Source: Candidatus Daviesbacteria bacterium (lineage in GTDB: Bacteria; Patescibacteriota; Microgenomatia; Daviesbacterales; UBA10151). From it: 13,066 nt of DNA. A model generated the notes under the pieces. That model was not told the origin of the DNA and made no database searches. It worked only from the letters and a program-made list of their open reading frames with translations. A program made the position numbers and the translations under genes. The stretch spans positions 1 through 13,066 of the forward strand of contig JACPKO010000033.1 of NCBI GenBank assembly GCA_016186985.1, read 5' to 3'. This document shows positions 6,186-12,608 of the stretch, piece by piece. Position 1 is the first letter of the stretch; each line of letters opens with the position of its first letter.

Positions 6186-7346
6186 ATGGCAAAACTAAAT
6201 GCGAAGCATCAAGCTAGACTTATTTTAAAAGATGGCACAGAGTACGAAGGAGAATCTTTCGGGGCGGATATAAATTCCTCAGGAGAAGTCGTTTTTAATA
6301 CAGGCATGGCAGGATATCCTGAATCATTAACGGATCCTTCCTATTTTGGACAGATTTTAGTTTTAACATATCCGATTATAGGGAACTACGGTGTTCCACC
6401 AAGGGAGTTCTTCGAGTCCAGAAAAATATGGGTAAAAGGTCTGATTGTTCAAAATTATATCGATAAGCCTTCGCATTTTGAAAGTTTAAAAACCCTTGGA
6501 GCCTGGTTAAAAGAAGAAGGAATTCCTGCAATATCGGGGATTGATACAAGGGCTTTAACCCTTAAGTTAAGATATCACGGTGTTATGCTAGGAGAAATCC
6601 GAAGCACGAAGCACGAAACACGAAACAAATCCAAAATAGAAAATTCAAATGGCCAAAAAAGTTTCGAACTTCAAAATCCGAAATTCGGATTTAATCTTTT
6701 TGATCCAAATTCAGAAAACGTGCTTACATTCGTGTCCAGAAAAACGGTTGAGGTTTACGGGGAAGGGAAAAAGACGATTGTCTTGATTGACTGTGGTGAT
6801 AAAGAAAATATAATCCGTTCATTTGTAAAAAGAAAAGTCAAAGTAATAGTTGTGCCCTGGGATCTGAATCCTCTAAAGGATCCGCCAGCTGGCGGATTTG
6901 ATGGGGTTATGGTTTCTAATGGTCCGGGAGATCCGAAACTGGCAAAGGAAACAATTAAAAACATAAAAGAATTATTAAATAAAAATGTTCCTACTTTTGG
7001 AATTTGCTTAGGGTCACAACTTTTAGCGCTGGCTTCGGGCGCAGACACTTACAAATTGAAATTCGGGCACCGCGGTCAAAACCAGCCAGTGCTGGATGTA
7101 TTAAACAATGAGCTAAAGCTCTCTACGAATAAGGCATTAATCACTTCCCAAAACCATGGGTTTGCAGTAAACACAAAAACTTTAAAACCCGGATGGGTAG
7201 AGTGGTTTAAGAACCTAAATGACGGAACCAATGAAGGAATAAGGCACAAACATAAACCCTTTATGTCGATTCAATTCCATCCTGAAGCTTCACCGGGGCC
7301 GGTTGACGCAGATTACCTCTTTGATGAGTTTCTGAATTATTTATGA
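6186..7346 (+). CDS. carA: Carbamoyl-phosphate synthase small (glutaminase) subunit
   Basis: CarA hydrolyses glutamine and channels ammonia to CarB. The start is placed at the ATG at 6186 (MAKLNAKHQARLILKDGTEYEGESFG): the alignment with CarA begins there, whereas a longer frame back to TTG 6057 would add 43 unrelated residues and cross the terminator. The length is then 386 aa, normal for the family. The N-terminal CPSase domain shows FNTGMAGYPESLTDPSYFGQ and ISGIDTRALT. The class I amidotransferase domain shows SNGPGDP, GICLGSQ (C274 nucleophile), SQNHGF and FHPEA (H365, E367 completing the triad). The inter-domain loop carries an insertion of repeat DNA (6600-6692), and an 18-bp palindrome (6880-6897) encodes DPPAGG. 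There is no Shine-Dalgarno site. It overlaps carB by 4 nt (ATGA). Regulation by attenuation is inferred from the leader. Confidence 0.95.
   Translation: MAKLNAKHQARLILKDGTEYEGESFGADINSSGEVVFNTGMAGYPESLTDPSYFGQILVLTYPIIGNYGVPPREFFESRKIWVKGLIVQNYIDKPSHFESLKTLGAWLKEEGIPAISGIDTRALTLKLRYHGVMLGEIRSTKHETRNKSKIENSNGQKSFELQNPKFGFNLFDPNSENVLTFVSRKTVEVYGEGKKTIVLIDCGDKENIIRSFVKRKVKVIVVPWDLNPLKDPPAGGFDGVMVSNGPGDPKLAKETIKNIKELLNKNVPTFGICLGSQLLALASGADTYKLKFGHRGQNQPVLDVLNNELKLSTNKALITSQNHGFAVNTKTLKPGWVEWFKNLNDGTNEGIRHKHKPFMSIQFHPEASPGPVDADYLFDEFLNYL
6600..6627 (+). repeat. Four tandem 7-bp units inside carA
   Basis: CGAAGCA twice, then CGAAACA twice, exactly in register. They encode the start of a non-conserved, Lys/Asn/Ser-rich loop (STKHETRNKSK...) between the two CarA domains. 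The low-complexity stretch continues to about 6692. Confidence 0.9.
6674..6692. repeat. 19-bp palindrome in the carA loop insertion
   Basis: AAATCCGAA and TTCGGATTT are perfect inverse complements around a single A (6683). It encodes part of the same non-conserved loop (NPKFGF) and closes the inserted stretch that begins at 6600. Confidence 0.85.
6880..6897. repeat. 18-bp perfect palindrome in carA
   Basis: ATCCGCCAGCTGGCGGAT is perfectly self-complementary. It encodes DPPAGG in a loop just before the conserved SNGPGDP motif of the glutaminase domain, a point where most CarA proteins have a shorter turn. It resembles the GC-rich REP-like palindromes scattered in some CPR genomes. Confidence 0.85.
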
Positions 7347-10300
7347 AAAAAGTATTAATTTTAGGTTCAGGTCCATTAAAGATCGGCCAGGCAGGGGAGT
7401 TTGATTACTCCGGCTCCCAGGCACTGAAAGCTTTAAAAGAGGAAGGGATTAAAACAGTTTTAGTTAATGCAAATATTGCCACGATTCAAACATCAAAAGA
7501 GCTTGCCGACAAAATCTATTTTCTGCCCGTTGATCCATATTTTATAACCGAGGTTATAAAAAAAGAAAAACCGGACGGAATATTTCTGTCTTTCGGCGGA
7601 CAAACTGCTTTAAATTGCGGATTGGAGCTTGAAAAAAATGGAACTTTTAAAAAATATGGGGTCCAGATACTCGGGACTCCGGCTAAAAGTATTGAAGTTA
7701 CAGAAGACAGGGAGCTGTTTGCAAAAGAATTAGGGTTAATTGAAGTAAAAGTTCCAAGAGGTGGATTTGCCAGGAATTTAAACCAGGCTATGGATTTGGC
7801 AAAAAAAATTGGTTTTCCTCTAATGATCCGATCCGGTTTTTCCCTCGGCGGGCTGGGTTCAACCGTTGTTGAAAACATGACGGATTTTAAAAAATCCGCT
7901 GAGGTTGCTTTAAAAAACGCACCCGCTTCGACTCTGGTGCGAGGCGAGCCGCAAATTGCAGTAGAGGAGTATTTAAAACACTGGAAGGAAATCGAATACG
8001 AAGTTGTCCGTGATAAAAACGGCTTTAAAATTGCGGTTTGCAACATGGAAAATTTTGACCCTTTAGGAATTCATACCGGCGAAAGCATTGTTGTTGCGCC
8101 TTCGCAAACTTTGAATAATTACCAATACCAATTCCTGCGAAAAATATCTTTAAAGGTTATTGAGCAATTGAAGATAGTCGGGGAATGCAATATCCAGTTT
8201 GCCTTAAATCCGGAATCTAACGATTACAGGGTAATCGAAGTTAATGCAAGACTATCAAGATCTTCAGCACTTGCCTCAAAAGCCACAGGTTACCCGCTAG
8301 CTTATATAGCCGCAAAGTTGGCACTCGGTAAAAATATAACAGAATTGAAAAATTCCGTTACAAAAACAACTTCAGCATTTTTTGAACCTGCCCTGGACTA
8401 CATTGTTTTAAAAATGCCGCGCTGGGATCTGCAGAAATTTGAAGGAAGCGTTAGTAAAATCGGTTCGGAAATGAAATCGGTTGGTGAAGTTATGGCAATT
8501 GGCCGGTCGTTTCCGGAAGTATTGCAAAAAGCAGTTAGAATGCTCGAAACAGGTCAGGATGGATTGCTTGAAGCTGAAAGCCGAAAGCTGAAAGCCGAAA
8601 GCTTCTTAACTCCCCACACAAAAAGATTGTTTGCAATTGCCCAAAGCTTTAGTACAGGCGGGACTGTAGATGAAATTTATAAAAGCACGGGTATTGATAA
8701 ATGGTTTTTATATCAGGTGGAAGAGATAGCTAAATTTGAAAATGAACTAAGAGAAAAAAAATTAACTAAAGATAAAAAAACAATTAAACGCGCGAAGCAG
8801 CTCGGGTTTTCAGATAAGTTGTTAGCAATATGTTTTGGTATTACTGAAAAGGAGGTTCGAGTTTTAAGAAAGAATCTTGGAATATTACCTGTAGTTAAAC
8901 AAATAGATACTTTAGCGGGGGAGTTTCCGTCAGAAACTAATTATTTGTATTTGACATACCATGGTAAAGAGTCAGAGGGTCAAAGTGACAAAGATTCAAA
9001 GTCAGGGAAAGCAATTATTCTGGGCTCCGGCACTTATCGAATCGGCTCCTCTGTTGAATTTGATTGGGGGTGTGTAACGGCCGCTGCAACTTTAAGGGAG
9101 AAAAAGTTTGAGACAATAATCATAAACTGCAATCCGGAAACAGTTTCAACGGACTTTGATAACGCAGATAAGCTTTATTTTGAGGAGTTATCTCTTGAAA
9201 GGGTGGAGGATATCTACGAAATTGAGAAAAATGCGAAATTAGTTTTGGGGTTTGGCGGCCAGGTGCCAAATAATTTGGCTTTAAAAGCACATAAACTCGG
9301 AATGAAGATACTTGGTACAAGCCCTGAAAGTATTGATCAGGCGGAGAACCGGAAAAAATTTTCTGCTCTTTTGGACAAGCTTAAAATACGCCAGCCCGAA
9401 TGGGCCAGCCTTGAAAGTATTTCTCAGACACTACAGTTTGTCCGACATGTTGGATTTCCGGTTTTAGTAAGACCCTCTTACGTTCTGTCTGGTGCTGCGA
9501 TGAATGTAGCGTATTCCAACGCACAATTAAAACAATATCTGGAGGAAGCAGGAGAAATCTCGAGTGACTATCCGGTGGTTATCTCCAAATTTATTATAAA
9601 CGCTAAGGAAATTGAAATCGACGGGGTAGCTCAAAATGGCCAGTTAATACTTTATGCTATTTCGGAACATATTGAAAATGCCGGAGTACATTCGGGGGAC
9701 GCAACTTTAGTTTTACCTCCGCAACGGTTATACCTTGAAACAATTCGTCAAATTAAAAGCGCTACAAAAAAAATAGTTAAAAAATTAAACATAACAGGTC
9801 CTTTTAATATTCAATTTATGGCTAAAGACAATAATGTTTTAGTAATAGAGTTAAATTTACGCTCGTCAAGATCATTTCCATTTGTATCCAAAGTTACAAA
9901 TATAAATTTTGCAAAAAAGGCAATGCTTGCAATGCTGGATGAGGATATTTCAGGAGATTATGAAACATTGGAGCTGGATTATGTTGCAGTTAAAGCGCCC
10001 CAGTTCTCGTTCAACAGGATTAAGGGCGCGGATCCGCGGCTTCGTGTTGAAATGTCGTCCACCGGTGAGGTGGGTGTGTTTGGAGAAGACCTGGAAGAGG
10101 CGTATTTGAAGGCGATGCTTGCAACGGGCTGGATCTGGCCAAGGAAAAATGTGTTTATCTCCATAGGAGGTGATGAGAATAAGCTTGAGTTTTTAGAATC
10201 AGCCAGGAAATTGGGCAAATTGGGTTTAAACATTTTTGCTACAGATAAAACCAGTAAGTTTTTAACCGAAAACGGTGTTAAAAATACCCGGGTAAATAAA

Positions 10301-10555
10301 ATATCGGAAAATGCAAAAAATTCAGTTTTAGATTTAATTAGAGATGGGGTAGTTGAGCTGGCAATCAATATCTCTGATTCTAAAGTTAACCACAAAGGAT
10401 CGAAGGACGGGTTTTTGATAAGACGAAATTGCATTGATTATTCAATACCGCTTATAACTAATTTACAGTCAGCAATCCTTCTTTCATCATCACTTTCTTC
10501 CAAAAAGATAACCGATCTTCAGATTAAATCCTGGCATGAATATTTGGTCAAGTAA
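7343..10555 (+). CDS. carB: Carbamoyl-phosphate synthase large (ammonia) subunit, CAD-like type
   Basis: CarB makes carbamoyl phosphate from bicarbonate, ammonia and two ATP, feeding pyrimidine and arginine synthesis. It is full length (1070 aa). The first ATP-grasp half starts GSGPLKIGQAGEFDYSGSQA (8-27) and has its metal/ATP residues at E299 and N301 in IEVNARLSRSS, the same numbers as in E. coli. A middle oligomerisation region follows. The second half opens with GSGTYRIGSSVEFDW and has E836 and N838 in IELNLRSSRS. The C-terminal MGS-like allosteric domain starts near 935. Wording such as MENFDPLGIHTGESIVVAPSQTL, NARLSRSSALASKATGYPLAY and GVHSGDATLV is closer to eukaryotic CAD and to some bacteria such as Bacteroides than to E. 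coli. Two loops carry repeat-derived insertions (8573-8600 and 8967-9006). The ATGA overlap with carA implies coupled translation. Confidence 0.96.
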   Translation: MKKVLILGSGPLKIGQAGEFDYSGSQALKALKEEGIKTVLVNANIATIQTSKELADKIYFLPVDPYFITEVIKKEKPDGIFLSFGGQTALNCGLELEKNGTFKKYGVQILGTPAKSIEVTEDRELFAKELGLIEVKVPRGGFARNLNQAMDLAKKIGFPLMIRSGFSLGGLGSTVVENMTDFKKSAEVALKNAPASTLVRGEPQIAVEEYLKHWKEIEYEVVRDKNGFKIAVCNMENFDPLGIHTGESIVVAPSQTLNNYQYQFLRKISLKVIEQLKIVGECNIQFALNPESNDYRVIEVNARLSRSSALASKATGYPLAYIAAKLALGKNITELKNSVTKTTSAFFEPALDYIVLKMPRWDLQKFEGSVSKIGSEMKSVGEVMAIGRSFPEVLQKAVRMLETGQDGLLEAESRKLKAESFLTPHTKRLFAIAQSFSTGGTVDEIYKSTGIDKWFLYQVEEIAKFENELREKKLTKDKKTIKRAKQLGFSDKLLAICFGITEKEVRVLRKNLGILPVVKQIDTLAGEFPSETNYLYLTYHGKESEGQSDKDSKSGKAIILGSGTYRIGSSVEFDWGCVTAAATLREKKFETIIINCNPETVSTDFDNADKLYFEELSLERVEDIYEIEKNAKLVLGFGGQVPNNLALKAHKLGMKILGTSPESIDQAENRKKFSALLDKLKIRQPEWASLESISQTLQFVRHVGFPVLVRPSYVLSGAAMNVAYSNAQLKQYLEEAGEISSDYPVVISKFIINAKEIEIDGVAQNGQLILYAISEHIENAGVHSGDATLVLPPQRLYLETIRQIKSATKKIVKKLNITGPFNIQFMAKDNNVLVIELNLRSSRSFPFVSKVTNINFAKKAMLAMLDEDISGDYETLELDYVAVKAPQFSFNRIKGADPRLRVEMSSTGEVGVFGEDLEEAYLKAMLATGWIWPRKNVFISIGGDENKLEFLESARKLGKLGLNIFATDKTSKFLTENGVKNTRVNKISENAKNSVLDLIRDGVVELAINISDSKVNHKGSKDGFLIRRNCIDYSIPLITNLQSAILLSSSLSSKKITDLQIKSWHEYLVK
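8573..8600 (+). repeat. Four 7-bp units (two perfect 14-bp copies) inside carB
   Basis: The units are GCTGAAA, GCCGAAA, GCTGAAA, GCCGAAA. In frame they give the loop EAESRKLKAES (residues 410-420), where the first ATP-grasp half joins the oligomerisation domain. Outer GAAGCT (8570-8575) and AGCTTC (8600-8605) are inverse complements. Confidence 0.9.
8967..9006 (+). repeat. Five degenerate 8-bp units inside carB
   Basis: Successive units AAGAGTCA, GAGGGTCA, AAGTGACA, AAGATTCA, AAGTCAGG share the consensus RAGNNNCA in the first four. They encode a Ser/Lys/Asp-rich loop (KESEGQSDKDSKSGK, residues 542-556) just before the second ATP-grasp half (ILGSGTYRIGSS). Confidence 0.7.
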
Positions 10556-10579
10556 ACTCTTTGGTAAAGTAAACTCTTT
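10546..10579 (+). repeat. 17-bp tandem duplication over the carB stop codon
   Basis: GGTCAAGTAAACTCTTT (10546-10562) is followed directly by GGTAAAGTAAACTCTTT (10563-10579), with one mismatch. The carB TAA (10553-10555) lies in the first copy, so the duplication does not change the protein. Confidence 0.9.
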
Positions 10580-10596
10580 CCTTTCTGCGTTAAATT

Positions 10597-10605
10597 TGCG
10601 ATAAT
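10597..10605 (+). promoter_or_regulatory. Candidate extended -10 for fic
   Basis: TGCGATAAT is a TG-N-GATAAT extended -10 with no convincing -35 (TTTCCT at 10577). Transcription would begin near 10612, about 120 nt before the fic ATG. It overlaps one arm of the inverted repeat at 10595-10638. Weak. Confidence 0.3.
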
Positions 10606-10627
10606 TATGCGGGAAATGAAGATAACT

Positions 10628-10655
10628 CAAATCGCAAAACGCAAATGTCAAAGCT
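10628..10655 (+). repeat. Four CAAANNN heptamers upstream of fic
   Basis: CAAATCG, CAAAACG, CAAATGT and CAAAGCT follow one another exactly, and the pattern decays over the next 20 bases (CAAAT, CAAATCT, AAAATCT). The period is the same as in the arrays inside carA and carB. Confidence 0.75.
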
Positions 10656-10695
10656 ACAAATCAAATCTAAAATCTTATGAGGACTGGGGAATTAC

Positions 10696-10723
10696 TTTTG
10701 AGTTTTGAGATTTGAATTTTGAG
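10696..10723 (+). repeat. Four TTTTGAG-like heptamers just before fic
   Basis: TTTTGAG, TTTTGAG, ATTTGAA, TTTTGAG in exact register, ending 9 bp before the fic ATG. On the other strand they read CTCAAAA-type units, close to the CAAANNN run 40 bp upstream. Confidence 0.85.
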
Positions 10724-10732
10724 TTATTAACA

Positions 10733-11809
10733 ATGTTTGTACCCAAATATACGATCACAAACTCAATTTTAAGAAATATTGGTGTTATCGATGCCTCCCG
10801 GGAGGTAATCTTAAATGCCCCTTTAATCCCTGCCTGGGAAGCTAAATTTAGAAAAGAGGCCATAGAGCGGACAGTCCATCATGGAACCCATTTGGAGGGG
10901 AACAATTTAACTGATGAAGAGGTTAAAGATGTTCTGGATGGAAAAGAGATTTTGGCTAGGGACAGGGATGTTCAGGAAGTTATAAACTACAGGAATGTTT
11001 TAAAATTTATCGAGTCAATTGCATCCCAGCTGCAGGAATCAAAAGCCTATTCCTTTACTCTAGATACCCTGCTTGAAATCCACAAAATTGCGACTGAAAG
11101 AATATTACCGGGTCAGTCCAGCGGGAAATTTAGATTAAACCAGGTGGTCATTAAAAACGCCCAAACCGGCCAAATTTCTTATATGCCCCCTCCGGCTGCA
11201 GAAGCCCCTTTTCTTATCGAAGACTTAATTAACTGGATTAATGATGAGGAGACGAAAGATTTGCATCCGGTGATTAAAGCCGGAATTATCCATTACGAAA
11301 TTTCAAGAATTCATCCTTTTCTGGACGGCAATGGACGGAGCGGCAGAGCAGCCGCAACACTGATTATGTTTTTGGATGGTTATGATATCAGAAAGTTTTT
11401 TTCTCTAGAAGAATATTTTGACGAAAATCCAATGGATTATTATTTAACACTGCAATCAGTTTCCAATCAATTAGTTTTGGATACTCACGAAAGGGATTTA
11501 ACTCCCTGGCTCGATTATTTTGTAAAAGGGGTTGCCATAGAGTTAAACCGGGTTAAGGAAAAAGTAAAACGGGTTTCAACTGATGCCAGGATTAAAAACC
11601 GTCTGGGTGCCCAAGTTGAGCTAAACGAAAGACAAATGCTAATTATTGAATATTTGCACCGGCATGGTTCAATGCAAAACCGGGATTTTAGAAAAATATT
11701 TCCTGATTACTCGGATGACACGGTTTTAAGGGAAATGAGATTTTTAAAGAAAAAAGGTTTATTAAAAAAGGTTGGGGGGACTAAAAAAGCGAAATATGTT
11801 TTAGCGTAA
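10733..11809 (+). CDS. Fic-domain protein adenylyltransferase with C-terminal winged helix
   Basis: The start chosen is the ATG at 10733 (MFVPKYTITNSILRNIG, 358 aa); a TTG seven codons earlier lies inside the heptamer repeat and is unlikely. An N-terminal Fic_N-like region has HHGTHLEGNNLT, with E55 as the probable inhibitory Glu. The usual Ser/Thr four residues before it is Gly (G51), while T52 is one position later. The Fic core has the complete motif HPFLDGNGRSGR (194-205; H194 catalytic base, D198 metal ligand, N200, R202 and R205 for ATP phosphates), so it should be active in transferring AMP to Ser, Thr or Tyr of a target. The tail from about residue 300 (LNERQMLIIEYLHRHG... DDTVLREMRFLKKKGLL) is a winged helix, often found on stand-alone bacterial Fic proteins. 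The target is unknown. One base separates it from the next gene. Confidence 0.92.
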   Translation: MFVPKYTITNSILRNIGVIDASREVILNAPLIPAWEAKFRKEAIERTVHHGTHLEGNNLTDEEVKDVLDGKEILARDRDVQEVINYRNVLKFIESIASQLQESKAYSFTLDTLLEIHKIATERILPGQSSGKFRLNQVVIKNAQTGQISYMPPPAAEAPFLIEDLINWINDEETKDLHPVIKAGIIHYEISRIHPFLDGNGRSGRAAATLIMFLDGYDIRKFFSLEEYFDENPMDYYLTLQSVSNQLVLDTHERDLTPWLDYFVKGVAIELNRVKEKVKRVSTDARIKNRLGAQVELNERQMLIIEYLHRHGSMQNRDFRKIFPDYSDDTVLREMRFLKKKGLLKKVGGTKKAKYVLA

Positions 11810-11810
11810 C

Positions 11811-12491
11811 ATGATGTATCTACTGATCATTTTACTTGAAATAATTGTTCTCCTTCTACTTTCCAAAATAATACCAAGTCTTTTAGTAGCGCTTTTTCAT
11901 TTTTTTGTCAGAAGCCATAAGGTTTCAGTTTGGCTCCTCTCAATAATCTTCCTACCGGGAACTTTAATTCACGAAATGGCGCATTTGCTGACAGCCGGGG
12001 TTTTGCTAGTGGATGTGGGGGAAATTAGTTTATTGCCGGAGATTAAAGAGGAGGGAGTGAAGCTTGGCCATGTTGAAATACAAAAAACTGACCCAATCCG
12101 AAGGATGTTGATTGGCTTTGCGCCGGTATTTGTGGGACTGGCGATTTTAGCCGGAATTATTTTTTATTCAAGTGCTAATTTTTTCCAAAAAGGGGACTAT
12201 CCGATTTGGCTGATAGCGGTTATGTGTTATTTAATGGTAGTTATAGGCAACACAATGTTCTCAAGCAAGAAAGACTTGGAAGGAAGCCTGGCAGTGGTGG
12301 TGATATTCTCATCAGTAGCAGCAGCGGTATATCTTTTAGGGTTTGATGAATTTTTTACTTTCCTCAAAAGAAATTTAATCGATAACAACTTAGGCTTTTA
12401 TCAAAACTTTACCTACTTTCTTGGTTTGCCGGTTGTTTTGGATTTATTAGTGTATTCTCTGGCCAAATTATTGGTAAAGAAACTGTACTAA
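11811..12491 (+). CDS. Polytopic membrane protein with HExxH, putative intramembrane-type zinc metalloprotease
   Basis: The protein has 226 aa and about six hydrophobic segments (roughly residues 3-33, 39-60, 97-118, 131-148, 158-176, 203-222). The second carries LIHEMAHLLTAG with H54, E55 and H58, the arrangement of membrane-embedded zinc peptidases such as M50. A short loop, VGEISLLPE, follows. D155 in SSKKDLEG could be the third metal ligand (inference). Another conserved-looking stretch is DPIRRMLIGFAPVFVG (94-109). I know similar proteins in CPR genomes but no defined function. The M50 hallmark NxxPxxxLDG is not seen, so this is not ordinary site-2 protease. The ATG follows the fic stop by 1 nt (alternative ATG at 11814) with no Shine-Dalgarno site, so co-transcription and coupled translation with fic are likely. 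Whether the two work together is unknown. Confidence 0.65.
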   Translation: MMYLLIILLEIIVLLLLSKIIPSLLVALFHFFVRSHKVSVWLLSIIFLPGTLIHEMAHLLTAGVLLVDVGEISLLPEIKEEGVKLGHVEIQKTDPIRRMLIGFAPVFVGLAILAGIIFYSSANFFQKGDYPIWLIAVMCYLMVVIGNTMFSSKKDLEGSLAVVVIFSSVAAAVYLLGFDEFFTFLKRNLIDNNLGFYQNFTYFLGLPVVLDLLVYSLAKLLVKKLY

Positions 12492-12605
12492 AACAGATCC
12501 TTCATTACATTCAGGACGACAGAGTCGATTTTCAATTCCAAGCTATTTTTGATAAAATCACTTGACTAATGGCACCAAGTCATACTTGGTAGCCGAGTTT
12601 GACTC
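12492..12605. other. Intergenic region before the tRNA (114 bp)
   Basis: No coding frame is convincing. It contains an extended -10 candidate TGATAAAAT (12550-12558; start near 12565) that could drive the tRNA and the Nudix gene. Two adjacent hairpins (12574-12608) occupy its end. TTGACT (12562-12567) lacks a fitting -10. Confidence 0.5.
12550..12558 (+). promoter_or_regulatory. Candidate extended -10 for tRNA and Nudix gene
   Basis: TG-A-TAAAAT, five of six in the hexamer, would place the transcript start near 12565, just before the paired hairpins. No clear -35 is visible at the expected position. By-eye match. Confidence 0.35.
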
Positions 12606-12608
12606 GGC
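12574..12608. repeat. Two adjacent 17-nt hairpins with the same design
   Basis: ACCAAGT-CAT-ACTTGGT (12574-12590) and GCCGAGT-TTG-ACTCGGC (12592-12608) each have a perfect 7-bp stem and a 3-nt loop, and are separated by one base. Consensus is RCCRAGT-NNN-ACTYGGY. The two sites that differ are changed on both arms, so pairing is kept. The right hairpin includes the first three bases of the tRNA. Confidence 0.85.

Larger units (their letters stand above)
10556..10732. other. carB-fic intergenic region, 177 bp, repeat-derived
   Basis: This gap contains the second copy of the 17-bp duplication, a long imperfect inverted repeat (TTTGCGAT 10595-10602 with ATCGCAAA 10631-10638, plus TGCGT/ACGCA outside it), a run of CAAANNN heptamers (10628-10655) and four TTTTGAG-like heptamers (10696-10723). 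I see no T-tract terminator and no gene. Confidence 0.6.

Noticed and set aside
7516..8046. 176-codon open frame on the minus strand inside carB
   Set aside because: It lies fully opposite a strongly conserved gene and its product shows no recognisable motif; a shadow frame.
9979..10434. 151-codon open frame on the minus strand inside carB
   Set aside because: Same reason: antisense to the conserved MGS-domain region of carB, no own signals.
6600..10723. CRISPR array or insertion sequence from the short repeats
   Set aside because: Units are 7-8 bp, contiguous and without spacers; there are no cas genes, no transposase and no long terminal inverted repeats.
10712..10732. fic starting at TTG 10712
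   Set aside because: It would translate part of the TTTTGAG heptamer array; ATG 10733 is a better codon and gives a normal N-terminus.
10556..10732. Antitoxin gene upstream of fic
   Set aside because: The gap holds only repeats and no frame of useful length; the Fic protein carries its own inhibitory helix and is full length.
12517..12532. Terminator after the membrane protein gene (CGAC-AGA-GTCG then ATTTT)
   Set aside because: The stem has only 4 bp and the T run is short; too weak to call.
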